DNA from: Bicyclus anynana
Taxonomy: Eukaryota; Arthropoda; Insecta; Lepidoptera; Nymphalidae
Assembly: GCF_947172395.1 (NCBI RefSeq)
Contig: NC_069084.1
Coordinates: 2,109,107-2,173,106 of the forward strand
Length of the DNA stretch: 64,000 bases
Reading direction: 5' to 3'
Shown here: positions 28,176 to 38,765 of the stretch, one piece after another
How the letters are laid out: every line of letters begins with the position of its first letter
How positions within the stretch are numbered: position 1 is the stretch's first letter
The notes under the pieces: generated by a model
The model's input: the letters and a program-made list of their open reading frames with translations, nothing else
Told to the model about the DNA's origin: nothing
Databases searched by the model: none
Position numbers and translations under genes: made by a program

Positions 28176-28440
28176 TCTCCTCTCTGAATAAGAGGGCTAA
28201 TAATAGTCCACCACGCGGACCCAATGCGGATTAGCAGACTTCATACACGAAGAGAATTAAGGGTTTTCTCATGTATGCAAGTTTCCTCGCGATGTCTTTC
28301 CTTCACTGTAAGCATCTGATATTTAATTTCTTAAAATGCACATAACTGAAAAGTTAGCGGGGCATGCCCCGGACCGGATTTGAACCTACGCCCTCTGAAT
28401 CAAAGGCAGAGGGCATATCGACTAGACTATCACGGCCCTA
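28176..28440 (-). repeat. SINE-A, full length
   Basis: Reverse copy from GTCTCCTCTCTGAATAAGAG to the head ATCGACTAGACTATCACGGC. B box (GGATTTGAACCTACGCCC) intact. Confidence 0.9.
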
Positions 28441-28812
28441 TTTAAAGCCTAGCTCATCACTATTATTTTAGTGGTACAACGTAATACCTATTGGAAAATT
28501 CTCAATACTGCATCAGCGGAAGGATAATACGTAAGTATTCCACGAAGCGATTACTAGAATAATCAGCGCTAACAATAAAGTGTAGGTAGGCGTATCTCCT
28601 AAGCGTTTTGTGAAGACGCCGTAATAAGTATGATGGTGGTTTATGTGGGAACGCTGGTACTTACGTACTCATTACCTCGTGAATTATGGCCCATTTTATT
28701 GCATTTGCTAATTCGAGTGTTCCGGGACTCGAATTAAATGTAATTAATTTGTTAACTGCTTATATATACGCACTACAGCAGTTTAGAATGAATATTAAAT
28801 TGTTTATAGAAT
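28441..28812. promoter_or_regulatory. Possible conserved non-coding element
   Basis: Repeat-free stretch with homeodomain-like AT motifs around a small hairpin (ATTCGAGTGTTCCGGGACTC-GAAT near 28718), plus ATTTTATTGCATTTGCTAAT and AATGTAATTAATTTGTTAAC. Two splice-bounded open frames occur here by my reading (see rejected list). Regulatory status is a guess. Confidence 0.2.
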
Positions 28813-28813
28813 A

Positions 28814-29131
28814 CTAGCGGACGCCCGCGACTTCGTCGGCGTGGAAATCAATGTAAACTTTGAAACCCTATTTCACCGCTTTAGGGGTTGGATTTTAAAA
28901 ATTCTTGAATCACATTATACTGTAACTGTAACTGAAGGACTTTCCATACAAACTTTCAATCCCTATTTCACCTCCTTCTATTTTTATTTTAGGGTCAAAA
29001 GATGCCCTATGTTTTGCTCCAAGGTCCCATTTATATTATACCAGAATTAATCTTGATCGGTTTAGCCGTTTAGCCGTGAAAAAATAACAGACAGATAGAC
29101 TTTCTACTTATGCATTTATAATATTAGTAGA
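28814..29131 (-). mobile_element. Helitron-D2, full length
   Basis: ATA|CTAGCGGACGCCCGCGACTT to TTTATAATATTAGTAGA. The internal CGGTTTAGCCGTTTAGCCGTGA-AAA and ACAGACAGATAGACTTTC match the D2 family. The ORF inside is not a gene. Confidence 0.85.
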
Positions 29132-29132
29132 T

Positions 29133-29290
29133 CGTTTATTCGTAGAAATCTTCGTGCTGAAGCTCGTTCAGGGAAGTACTCCTCCTCCTTGCTTCGTATT
29201 CCTCATTACAGAGGGTCGTGACCCCTAACACAAGCTTTCTTCTTGACGATGTCACGCCTTTTAATAACCACGTTATTGATACAAGTTGGG
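29133..29290 (-). mobile_element. Possible LINE coding fragment
   Basis: The minus strand is open as KGVTSSRRKLVLGVTTLCNE-EYEARRRSTSLNELQHEDFY. The plus strand has GAGGGTCGTGACCCCTAAC, a string I associate with lepidopteran LINE remnants. Low certainty. Confidence 0.35.
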
Positions 29291-29345
29291 TGGAGGGTAG
29301 TTTATCAAAAGTTGTTACTAACCAGATTTTGTTTAATGTTGATCA

Positions 29346-29572
29346 ATTAATAGTTATATAACTCAACAGCCACAATGTCCTACAAATTGCGTGGTACATT
29401 ATCTCGGTCCGACGCTCAGAAATTTTTAGTTCCTAGTAACTCAGTTAGCTACCAGAATCAAGAATTTTCGTAAATAATAAAATCGATCGTCTCATCGACA
29501 TGAAGATCTCACGAAAAATTTACTTGATAGGTAGTAATCAGTTGTACAAAATGTTCTACGGATTCCTGACTG
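29346..29572 (+). repeat. Left arm of a long inverted repeat
   Basis: About 225 bp (TTAATAGTTATATAACTCAA-CAGCCACAATGTCCTAC ... GTTGTACAAAATGTTCTACGGAT). Reverse complement of 31546-31772 with scattered mismatches. Confidence 0.85.
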
Positions 29573-29802
29573 GTTGCTTCAAAGAAAATAAGACAATCGT
29601 ATATTGCCGAGATGCGACATAAACTATGGTACTACTACTACTTTAGGTAACGTATAGTATATTGTCAATATTGAGAGAAGATTGTGTGCGGGTAACCTTA
29701 TAATATTAGTATGAATATAAGCAGAGAACTGAAGGACTTTAGGTTATAATATTGTACGATAAAACTGAGCCTACCTAATTGAATATTCAATGTTCTGTAT
29801 AA

Positions 29803-30072
29803 ATGATATACGAAACACAATATAAATTACATATCCCGAAAAAAGTGCGCCTCACTATAAGTCGAAAAAGCCGATGTCAATCAGTTGTTACGTCCAAGAG
29901 AAATCATCAAAAAAAAAACTTACGCTGTCAATCTCAGTTTAAACTTGAAAATTTGTCTCCCAAAATGTTGAAGAAAAAACTAAGTAAGCACATACGAGAT
30001 GACGCAATGTATGCATGTCGCAATAAAACCGGGATGCCTTCAATCACGGTAAACCAAAGAGTAACAAAGTAA
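29803..30072 (+). CDS. Basic 89-aa ORF, unassigned
   Basis: ATG frame with many Lys and Arg (KKVRLTISRKSRCQS; KLENLSPKMLKKKLSKHIRD; RNKTGMPSITVNQRVTK). No known motif. The antisense strand is open too, as a hydrophobic 56-aa frame starting MNNLIGCLLLVLYFVTLWFT (30101 down to 29934). At most one is real. Position inside the inverted-repeat element suggests mobile-element origin. Confidence 0.17.
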   Translation: MIYETQYKLHIPKKVRLTISRKSRCQSVVTSKRNHQKKNLRCQSQFKLENLSPKMLKKKLSKHIRDDAMYACRNKTGMPSITVNQRVTK

Positions 30073-30611
30073 AGGACTAAAAGAAGGCATCCAATTAGAT
30101 TGTTCATCCTAAGCAAAAGTGCACTAATTTTACATGACCGACTGGCCGATTACGGTTATCTTATTTCTCTGAAGCACAACTGAGTTAAAATCCGTTATCT
30201 ACATATTAAGCACTTATGGAAAGTCAAATATACTCTATGGATAATTAATTTTGAGTATTTAACGCAAAACACCCGTAGAATATCATATTAGCATTTAGAT
30301 TTGAAGAGGATATCTTTCCTTCGTCGTTAGGTACTCAAATGATGACCAGAATATGATTTTATAAAAATGAACATAAAGGCTGAACCTTAAAACCTCAGGC
30401 CTTTGAACTTTCGAAATATGTATAATCAACCATTGGGTTCTTTCAGTTTATTTTATTGAAATATATAATAATGATTTCCAATTTACCTTATAAAATATGC
30501 ATTAAAAATTTATACATATATCTAATATCTAAACAGCACAAAATCTAAACATATTCGTAAATACAATCCCAAAAGCTATAGTTTATTTTAGTATGAACTG
30601 GTAATGCTTAC

Positions 30612-30704
30612 AAAAAGTACAAAATAGTTTTGGACCAATCGGTCAATTTTCTTAGCAATTGGAGAAGATACGTATAACCTTCCCTGCTCGTAGAGAAAGT
30701 CCAT
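30612..30704 (-). CDS. Candidate first coding exon, unassigned
   Basis: ATG at 30704 in a strong context (AAC-ATG-G), 31 codons (MDFLYEQGRLYVSSPIAKKI, DRLVQNYFVLF) and donor GTAAGC in phase 0. Reading through the donor reaches a stop after seven more codons. The composition is convincingly protein-like. No second exon identified. It lies between the long inverted arms. Confidence 0.28.
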
Positions 30705-31009
30705 GTTACTTTTTGCCTTGAATCATTTTTGAGATTTGAGCTTGTTAAAAATTTCGTATATGGTCCGTTAAGCATTTATATATGTCTGTAACGAATTCTG
30801 TACGTGATGTCCATCCTAATGTGCTAATATTTATAAAAATATGCTTACACGAATTTTTGTGAACACATTTTCCAAGTATTACATAAATAATATTAGCCAT
30901 GTTTATTTTAAAGTTTCTTTACTGCTTCTAGTTTTTACTTAACCTGTTCTTATTCTTAGACATACTGAAACAGCATATGGGTGACTATATAATATACTAT
31001 ATGGATTCA

Positions 31010-31270
31010 ATGTTAATTTTAGACTATAAAAATTATGTCTATCAGTCAATCTGTCTGCCTGATTGTCTGTTTGCTAGTATTTCTGTCTGCTTCTCTGACT
31101 CTTTGTCTAGTCTGATAGTCTAGGAAGGCTATGCCGACTTTAATGGGGCTTTCATTGAAAGATAGAGGAGGTTATTGTGCAAAATGAAATCTACTTTATA
31201 TCCAATCCATGGTCCCCGCGGGATTTGTGAAAAACTAAATTTCACGTTGACGAAGTCGCGAGCGTTCGTT
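31010..31270 (+). mobile_element. Helitron-D2 relic
   Basis: A run of CTGTCTGCCTGATTGTCTGT, then GGGATTTGTGAAAAACTAAA-TTTCACGTTGACGAAGTCGCGAGCGTTCG. The terminal CTAG is lost. Confidence 0.6.
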
Positions 31271-31545
31271 TGTTTATATTATTTGTTTAGATTACTATCA
31301 ATACTACCAGAGTCCTACTACCGATACCGTACCGATTGACTACCGTACTTACATATGGTAGGCGTAGACTGCCAAACAAAAGCTTTTATAACACTAAAGT
31401 CCAGACGCTCAGCAATTGCGTTTCTGTCAGGTCGTAATTGAATGGGCGATGTAACTTTAAACTGGTCAGCAAAATTTCAAATATCTTTTATTACCTAACC
31501 TTAATATCATTAAAAATTGAATAATTATTCCAACTTACAATGAAT

Positions 31546-31772
31546 TAGTCCGGGATCCGTAGAACATTTTTTACAACTGATTACTATCAAGTTAATTTTT
31601 CGTGAGTAGCTTCATCTCGATGAGACGGTCAACTTTTTTATGTACGAAAATTCTTGATTCTGGTAGCTAACTGAGTTACCAGGAAATGAAAATTTTTGAG
31701 CGTTGAAACCAGATAATGTACCACGCAATTTGTAGGACATTGTAGCTGTTAAGTTGTATAACTATTAAATAA
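31546..31772 (-). repeat. Right arm of the long inverted repeat
   Basis: ATCCGTAGAACATTTTTTAC ... ACATTGTAGCTGTTAAGTTGTATAACTATTAA, the reverse complement of 29346-29572. Confidence 0.85.
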
Positions 31773-31961
31773 GCAACAGTAAAAAAAACATTTTTAATTT
31801 TGGGCGAAAATAAATAAAAATTATTATTTATTTTCTAAAACTAAGCACACAGTCGTATATTACAGTTTAACACCAAGCTTTTTTATCATGAATGTAATCA
31901 TTAACACTATAATAAGCCTTTCCCAAAAGCTTGCGTTTAATAAACACTTTGAACTAAAGCG

Positions 31962-32190
31962 CAGTGGTGTGCGCGGTGGATCTACAAGACGGAGGTCCTG
32001 GGTTCGATCCCCGGCTGGGCAGTTTGAGATTTTCTTAATTTGTCCAGGTCTGGTTGGTGGGAGGCTTCGGCCTTGGCTAGGTACCACCCTACCGGCAAAG
32101 ACGTACCGCCAAGCGATTTAGCGTTCCGGTACGATGCCGTGTAGAAACCAAAAGGGGTGTGGATTTTCGTCCTCCTCCTAACAAGTGTCT
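31962..32190 (+). repeat. SINE-B, 3' truncated
   Basis: tRNA-like head GCGCGGTGGATCTACAAGAC, B box GGGTTCGATCCCCGGC, body to CTCCTCCTAACAAG. The usual GTTAGCCCGC continuation is missing. Confidence 0.88.
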
Positions 32191-32215
32191 TAGAGGACGT
32201 TTCATAATCATTGTC

Positions 32216-32468
32216 AACCCCTATTCAACTGAGCACTATTCTCCTCTGAGAATGAGAGGGTTAGGCCAATAGTCCACCACGCTGGTCCAATGCGGATTGG
32301 CTTAGTTCTCACACATAGAGAATTAAAAACTCTCACGTAAGCAGGATTCCTCACGATGTTTTTCCCTCACCATTTGAGACACGTGATATTTAATTTCTTA
32401 AAATGCACATACCTAACTGAAAAGTTAGAGGTGCGTGCCCCGGACTGGAATCAGAGGCAGAGGTTTTC
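32216..32468 (-). repeat. SINE-A copy, 5' truncated
   Basis: Reverse copy from CTCCTCTGAGAATGAGAGGG to GGCAGAGGTTTTCGAGA. The B box is reduced to GGACTGGAATC. Confidence 0.88.
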
Positions 32469-32561
32469 GAGATTTCGGGACTTTTCATTTATATATTAAG
32501 ATCTCTCGAAATGAAATAGAAAGAAACGCATGTATATCCTATTGATATTTAGGCCTAGACC

Positions 32562-32582
32562 TATATATATATATATATATAA
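32562..32582. repeat. (TA)n microsatellite
   Basis: About ten TA units directly preceding the Helitron start at 32583. This class of element often follows TA runs. Confidence 0.95.
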
Positions 32583-32765
32583 CATTCTCGTGTAGCGGTG
32601 TTTATTACCAAACTCCTCCGAAACGGCTGGACCGATTTTTATGAAATTTTGTGTGAATATCGGGTAGGTCTGACCAGCTGACATCTATTTTTCATACCCC
32701 AAAATGATAAGGGTGGTTCACCCCAAAATTTTATAAGGCAAAACAAAGTTTGCTGGGTCAGCTAG
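32583..32765 (+). mobile_element. Helitron-like short element (ACATTCTCGTG type)
   Basis: Starts AACATTCTCGTGTAGCGG, includes GAAACGGCTGGACCGATTTT, ends TTTGCTGGGTCAG-CTAG before T. A third subfamily, distinct from D1 and D2. Confidence 0.8.
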
Positions 32766-32779
32766 TAATAATATAATAT

Positions 32780-33200
32780 TAACAAATATTTCAAATATTT
32801 TTCCATTCTATTAATATGCATTGCAAAAATAATAAATTCTTTAATGGCGGCATTTAGAACCTGTGTGCAGGCAGCTAATAAATCATAACAAATCATTAGC
32901 TAGTCGATAGCTCAGTGTGATATATGCTCAGTCCTTAAGATCATTATAATCTGTCAATCGAATTACATTATTTATCATTATGATCAATATTTTTGCCGGA
33001 AATAATATGATTGAGGAAAGGTTATGCCCGTGGGAATATTGTAAATAGGCAAATGCTTCTATAAATTATACCATTAAAGTCTGGCCGCTCAGAGATTGCG
33101 ATTTTGACACCTTCGTACTGGTATTGTTTTTACAATTCGTACATAAACAATTCGTATTGTTTTTATGTGTTAATTATTAATTTTTATTTATTTTTAAGTT
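32780..33200. other. Non-coding stretch with a tRNA-like patch
   Basis: AGTCGATAGCTCAGTGTGATA near 32907 resembles a SINE head but lacks a B box. Otherwise AT-rich and unremarkable. Confidence 0.3.
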
Positions 33201-33204
33201 TGTA

Positions 33205-33412
33205 AAATGGTGGTAAACAAAAAAAAACTTTGGCTGAGTTTGTAGTGGGCTTTTCTCGGACCAAGGCGCGTTGGAACCCTCGTAACTTTAGTTTTAAGTT
33301 TTCGACTATTATTACCACCATTAGATTAAATTAAATTATGACATAATCTTGACCTTTCAAAAGTGCTTGTAAACTAAGCCTAATTGAAATAAATGAATTT
33401 TGACTTGACTTA
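33205..33412 (+). mobile_element. LINE tail H (3' UTR) copy
   Basis: GGCTGAGTTTGTAGTGGGCT, CTCGGACCAAGGCGCGTTGG, TTCAAAAGTGCTTGTAAACT, end CCTAATTGAAATAAATGAAT-TTTGACTTGACTT. The same order occurs reversed at 52030-52200. Confidence 0.7.
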
Positions 33413-33606
33413 AGAAATTCATTGGAAAAAATAGAATAATCTAGACCACGGTAATCTAGTTCTCATTATCAGAACAAAGTATATTAATTACTGAACAAAA
33501 GTTAAACCGCAAGGATATTATTTCATGTTATGAGAAATCAACCGCTCTGTTTGTCATTTGAATTAAATGTAACCACAAGAATGAATGGCTGGAAATACAT
33601 ATAATA

Positions 33607-33812
33607 CTAGCGAACTCCCGCGTATTCGTCGATCTGAATTTCATTTTTTCATAAATACCGCGTAAACGATGGATCATTTCGGGATAAAAAGTAGGCTATG
33701 TGTTGCTCGATAACCTCCTTTATTTTCCAGTAAAAGTCCCAGTAAAATCAGTTTGGTTTTTCCAAAGATAAGCCCGGACAAACAGACAGAGAGACACAAA
33801 AATAAAAAAAAA
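33607..33812 (-). mobile_element. Helitron-D2 copy, degraded
   Basis: ATA|CTAGCGAACTCCCGCGTATT, GGGATAAAAAGTAGGCTATG, end AACAGACAGAGAGACAC. Confidence 0.75.
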
Positions 33813-34094
33813 GCACTTGATAAAACAGTTATTTTTAATTTATAGACATTTCAATTGTATTTATATGTATTGATGTATAGATGACAATGTAAGACCCGAC
33901 CAACCCAGCTTAGTATTTCATAGCCACTCAGAGGTCGGCTATTTTCTTTAAAGATTATTTTCTTTAAAGACATTTTCATTAAATTTCTCAGCCCAGAGTT
34001 GGGATATTGGTGGTGTTTACAAATAATTCCTTGGAAGATAAACAAGCACAATATTTTCTCATTTAGAGATATTTAAAGATATTTAAAGACTACA

Positions 34095-34325
34095 ATGCAG
34101 TCTGATGAATTTGGCCTAAAGTTCTGGGTTATTTTAATGCTATTGTTCATTAACAAATATGTTGTTTTGCATAAAACATTATTTTTTCATAAAAAAATTA
34201 TAGCTAAAAGCACACAAAATCAATATTGTGAAAAAAGTAATTTAAATACAAACCTTGAATGGGAAGCTATTGTCCCAGTTAATTATGATATCGTACATCA
34301 ACTCAACAAAGAAGTAGTATTATAG
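34095..34325 (+). CDS. Small ORF with one hydrophobic segment, unassigned
   Basis: ATG in a fair context (A at -3), 76 codons. Short acidic start (MQSDEFGLK), hydrophobic stretch FWVILMLLFINKYVVL, then a polar tail (KKIIAKSTQNQYCEKSNLNT; LEWEAIVPVNYDIVHQLNKE). It would fit a small single-pass membrane or secreted protein. No homologue recognised, and AT-rich background makes chance plausible. Confidence 0.22.
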   Translation: MQSDEFGLKFWVILMLLFINKYVVLHKTLFFHKKIIAKSTQNQYCEKSNLNTNLEWEAIVPVNYDIVHQLNKEVVL

Positions 34326-34471
34326 AAAGAAATAATACATCAAATAAAACATAGGCTCAGAGCTGACCGACACATCTCGTATTCTTAGAAAAACGTCTGA
34401 CTCGTGAAACTCAGAACATTCGTCTATAGTGTGATTTCTATCCCACCATTAATTTCATCATACATGATACA

Positions 34472-34772
34472 GCCGTAATAGCCCAGTGAATTTGACCTCT
34501 GCCTCCGATTCCGGAGGGTGTGGGTTCGAATCTGGTCCGGGGCATGCATCTCTTTTCAGTTGTGTGCATTTTCAGTTGTTAAATATCACGTGTCTCAAAC
34601 GCTGAAGGAAAAACAACGTTAGGAAATCTGCATACCAGAGAATTTTCTTAATTCTCTGCGTGTCTGCCAATCCGCATTGGGCCACCGTGGTGGACTGTAG
34701 GCCTAACCCCTGTCATTCTAAGAGGAGACTTGAGCTCAGTAGTGAGCCGAATATGGGTTGATAATAATGATG
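34472..34772 (+). repeat. SINE-A, full length
   Basis: GCCGTAATAGCCCAGTGAAT head, GGTTCGAATCTGGTCC B box, complete body to GGGTTGATAATAATGATGA. Confidence 0.93.
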
Positions 34773-34799
34773 ACATGATATCGTATGAATTCAACATAT

Positions 34800-35345
34800 G
34801 ATGATATTAATTTTGACATTTTCCGTCATTGTACGTCACGAGATATTATTATAAGAATACATGAATGACATTATATTTAAAATGCAAAACATTCACACGT
34901 GTGAAATCCTGTAAACTTGTAATATCAGGGTAAATTGTCTTACATTGTTCAGACACTTGCTAGCAGCAGAGTCAGACATGATACAGTGAGGGAGGAAGTC
35001 CGTATCCATTCCATATCCATGATGTATAAGCTATTTTTGTAATAAAAGAGTAAAATCAGCATTTGTCTAGTAAACAAATAGTCAAAATTAAGATCTTTGA
35101 GATTTTACAACTATCTCTTACACTATAAGAGTTGTTAAAAATCGGTCGGCGGTTCGGGAAAGAGGAAAAAAGTCGATAACTCAAACAAATGGATTGTATT
35201 ATTACCGCATTATTCAAAATCTCAACCCTCGGGAGGAAGTATTAAGTGTCAGACATATTAGTTACGAGTTTAAAAAGAAAGTGAGTGTTTCCATTGATGG
35301 ACGTCACGTTAATATAAATATCTAATGGTTGAATTATATTTCGTA
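34800..35345. other. AT-rich non-coding stretch
   Basis: No recognised repeat or exon. CTCGGGAGGAAGTATTAAGTGTCAG near 35228 resembles CCCGGGAGAAGGTATTAAATGTGAG near 35610, a possible minor dispersed motif. Confidence 0.35.
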
Positions 35346-35351
35346 ATGCTT

Positions 35352-35536
35352 TATCTATGCTAATATTGTTAAGAGGAAAAATTTGTTTGTTTGCATTTTA
35401 TAGGATCTAAAACTACCGAACCGATATGAAAAATTATATATAGTTACACTATCCCCGAATGCTATAGGCTATATTTTATCCTTGTATTTCTATGGAAACA
35501 GGAACCACGCGAGTGAAACCGTGCAGTGTCTGCTAG
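35352..35536 (+). mobile_element. Helitron-D1 copy, diverged
   Basis: TCTATGCTAATATTGTTAAG, CTAAAACTACCGAACCGATA, GCTATAGGCTATATTTTATCC, end GTGAAACCGTGCAGTGTCTG-CTAG before T. Confidence 0.8.
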
Positions 35537-35889
35537 TCTATTATGGTTTGTTAGCAGTTATGTCATTTTGTAAGTTTTGTAATTTAGTGACTCCCTAGAG
35601 TTAAGGCTTCCCCGGGAGAAGGTATTAAATGTGAGGCACTGCCAGCACTGCTTTATTTATTTCCGGCTGTTAAATGGTTAATTTATCCTACCCGTAATGA
35701 AGCCCATATCCCATTTCACATTCTGAGTAAGTAGGTTTTACAAGTACGTGGAAGTTAAAACTGGTAAATCGACTAGTATTGAACATACCTAATAGTGGCG
35801 ATAGAATTTATTTCTCTGGTTTAATAATACGGTTTAATAACTTTAATTTTAAACGTTCGTATAATTATTATCACAATTATAGTAATAAC

Positions 35890-35952
35890 ATTACCTGACA
35901 TTTTAAAAGTGTTTGTTAACTAAACCTAATTGAAATAAATGAATTTTGACTT
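35890..35952 (+). repeat. LINE tail H, 3' end only
   Basis: TTTTAAAAGTGTTTGTTAAC-TAAACCTAATTGAAATAAATGAATTTTGACTT. Confidence 0.6.
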
Positions 35953-36310
35953 TGTTCATGTAAATATTAAATGTATAATGGAAACACCCCCACCGTGACA
36001 ATAGCCCATACAAATATGTACACATCTCAAACCACATGGGTGATCCCTTTATGCCGTTCCTAATAATATCTCCGACTTAATTATACCGTACTACGTACGT
36101 ACCTACTCCAGTTCCTCTATGATGTTGAAATGTACCTACGTATAGAAGCATGAGACGACGAACTTTCTGCTTTTATAAATGAAGAAATTCTGGCTATCCG
36201 GTAAGTCGAACTGGCTCGTAGACTATAAGGTAAATCAAACAAACATTTGTAAAAACCACTTGGTACAGTGACATAAGCTTGGAGTTTAAAATGTCTAAAT
36301 TATGAAACAT

Positions 36311-36470
36311 CTAGCGGATGCCTGCGACTTCGTCCGCGTGGATTTCTTATCTTATCATCAACTTAACTTGATCAATTTAAAAATTCATGAAGTTAAGTTG
36401 ATGATATTTAAAAATTACCTCTTTCATTTAGAGTTTAGATCAACCGGGCTTCGGATCACGTATCCTAATG
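36311..36470 (-). mobile_element. Helitron-D2 relic with internal hairpin
   Basis: CTAGCGGATGCCTGCGACTT-CGTCCGCGTGGATT is a D2 terminus. Next to it TATCATCAACTTAACTT (36353-36369) pairs perfectly with 36390-36406, a 17-bp hairpin not present in other D2 copies. Confidence 0.6.
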
Positions 36471-36479
36471 GTCCCCTTG

Positions 36480-37320
36480 TACTAAAACTTGTACAATCCT
36501 TGACAGAGTAGCTAAAAATAGTCAACTGCGATTCCGATGGTGGGTCGAAGAGGAAAAGCCTATGCAAATTTTGGGAGGAATGGACTGACGAAATTTTTTC
36601 TAAGGCTCGGAGACCATAAATTCAGGTCCTGATCGGTCGAAAGTCGAAATTATCTCTTCTCTCTTAAGGAGGTTCTCTTTTAAGGAAAGAGTCCTGAATG
36701 CATATAAAATAGGCCAATGATGAAAATTATTTCAAGTATCGATATCATAAATTCGTCTTTATAATTCGGCTGTATCTTCAAATGACCATTTTCGTCAATC
36801 AAAAGGGTTCTGAGTACAAGCGTGGGGCTGTTTTTTTGTCACCGTGTCCTATTGTGGCTTATCCATGAGTATAGGAACCTCGTAAATATGTCATCGGCCC
36901 CGATTATAGCATTCCGGATAGTGACACCATGCTTCCACAAACAATTTACGACTGATTTTAATACACAACAAGAACTTCTTGGTTTTTATTGAGAAAGAAT
37001 ACAATAAGAAACTTGAGCTTTTTCATCCTAATAGTTTTTTACACATCATGCCCACGTGAAAGTGGTGGCGAGATATTTATATACTTTAAACTACAAAATT
37101 CTAGACTAATAATGTTTGACTCTATAATTATGTATTAGTACTATCAACTCTTAATAATAATTACAGAAACTAAGGACTTAACGTAACGTTACACCAACGA
37201 TTTCCTAATTCCGCACTGCTGGTAATTTCTCGGATGAAAGAAAGGTAATCCAATATTTCAAGCCGAACTCATAACCCATCCTCACACACCACCCAGTTAA
37301 TCCAGGACCACCTGAACCTT
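36480..37320. other. Non-coding stretch
   Basis: Repeat-like strings (GAGGAAAAGCCTATGCAAAT; TCCTGAATGCATATAAAATAGGCC) suggest old unclassified elements. No supported exon. Confidence 0.3.
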
Positions 37321-37327
37321 AAGCAAT

Positions 37328-37540
37328 AATCATCATCATCACGGACTGCCTATTAGGTACATGGACTTCCAACAAAACGGTATGGCGCTATGGCGGCTCG
37401 AGACCGTTTTGTTTGCGGCTCCCTGCAACCCGCTTGATGTCTTCGGTCCACCAACACTGCACTTTCCGGTGCGGGGTCGCCATTCCAGCTCCTTGAGACC
37501 AACGTCCATCGGCCCTTCGCAATAAGCGCTTATAAGCAAT
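37328..37540 (-). mobile_element. RTE-type LINE 3' fragment
   Basis: CTGCAACCCGCTTGATGTCT-TCGGTCC, GCACTTTCCGGTGCGGGGTC, GAGACCAACGTCCATCGGCCC. Internal rearrangement around CGAGACCGTTTTGTTTG. Confidence 0.82.
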
Positions 37541-37569
37541 AATATCAGTCAGCAGGCAGTGTATAAGCC

Positions 37570-37890
37570 ACGGCCTCCGTGGCGCAGTGGTAAGCGCGGT
37601 GGATTTACAAGACGGAGGTCCTGGATACGATCCCCGGCGGGCCGATTGAGGTTTTCTTAATTGGTCCAGGTCTGGCTGGTGGGAGGCTTCGGCCGTGGCC
37701 TACCACCACCCTACCGACAAAGACGTACAGCTAAGCGATTTGGCATTCAGGTACAAAGTTGTGTAAAACGAAAGGGGAGTGGATTTTCATCCTCCTCTCA
37801 ACAAGTTAGCCGGCTTCCATCTTAGACTGCATCATCACTTACCATCAGGTAAGATTGTAGTCAATGGCTAACATGCAAAGAATAAAAAAA
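37570..37890 (+). repeat. SINE-B, full length
   Basis: Head GGCCTCCGTGGCGCAGTGGT-AAGCGCGG, B box slightly mutated (GGATACGATCCCCGG), complete body, A-rich end. The best full-length SINE-B here. Confidence 0.95.
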
Positions 37891-37894
37891 AAGG

Positions 37895-38315
37895 TTTGTA
37901 ATATATTGTAATATCACATCCCATTCGTAATGGTAAAAATGGTCACCCTACGCCTCGTCCTTCAAGCCAAAGGCTCGATATTATTTACAGAGATTTATGG
38001 AATAACCTGCAACACAATGAACGTTAGCTTATATCTTTTGTTCGTACTCCACCGCCGCGATGCAGTCGATATTGGCGGATCGGTTTCTTATTTTTCATTT
38101 ATTACTATGTAGATAGGAGATACCCACGACTTTAGATACCTATCGCTTACCTTCCTACATCTTGTAGAAAATGATTTTTTTTTTAAAGTCGGTAGTAGTT
38201 TCGGGGCCAATGCGGAAACAAACAGACAAAAGACTAATCTTACCTCCATAAAATATTACTTGAAATAACGGATACTATATATATCCGTTATATACTACCG
38301 TTAATCACGTTAAAT
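37895..38315. other. Non-coding stretch
   Basis: A 60-codon frame at 37930 has no support. ATATATCCGTTATATACTACC near 38283 mirrors ACGGATACTATATATATCCG: a short AT-rich palindromic patch. Confidence 0.3.
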
Positions 38316-38316
38316 T

Positions 38317-38455
38317 ATCATCATCATTAACAGCCGGTGGACGTCCACTGCTGGAGATAGGCCTCTTGCATGGACTTCCAAACAAAACGATCTCGAGCCG
38401 CCAGCATCCAGCGGCTCCCTGCAACCCGGCTTGATGTCCTCGGTCCATCCAGTGG
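38317..38455 (-). mobile_element. RTE-type LINE 3' fragment
   Basis: ATCATCATCATTAACAGCCG-GTGGACGTCCACTGC, then GAGCCGCCAGCATCCAGCGGC. Breaks off in CGGTCCATCCAGTGGGG. Confidence 0.82.
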
Positions 38456-38502
38456 GGAAGTCTTCGAGACCTGCCCCCCTATCCAAGTGGCACGTCGATT
38501 CT

Positions 38503-38537
38503 CTTTCTACGATCGAAGCGTTAACGATCGTAGAAAG
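38503..38537. repeat. 13-bp-arm hairpin
   Basis: CTTTCTACGATCG (38503-38515) and CGATCGTAGAAAG (38525-38537), 9-nt loop. Confidence 0.9.
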
Positions 38538-38765
38538 ATGATCTGATCGCTAACTGTGGCCCTATTAAAAAGGCTCAAAGTCACTCTTGGCGCAGTTAAT
38601 TTTGAAACGTATTTAACTGAAACCTATAAAAGACGTAGTACGTCTGCTTAAATATAGTTTAAGTCTCAGAGTTTTATGTATTTGTTAGTAATATATTAGA
38701 AATTTCAAGAGCATATTGTATTGAAAAGTATATTCGTACTGGATCGTCAATTGATTTTTTTTTTC

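Larger units (their letters stand above)
29346..31772. mobile_element. Possible 2.4-kb element with long inverted ends
   Basis: Two arms of about 225 bp face each other about 2 kb apart. They could be the ends of a single DNA element or two independent insertions. The interior has a basic 89-codon plus-strand frame (29803), overlapping hydrophobic minus-strand frames and a well-formed minus-strand first-exon candidate (30612-30704), but no transposase motif I can recognise. Confidence 0.4.

Noticed and set aside
28471..28760. Two splice-bounded frames on opposite strands (28471-28529 plus; 28665-28760 minus)
   Set aside because: Given about 25 GTAAGT-type donors in the window, a few open frames of this size are expected by chance. 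No homology or partner exon.
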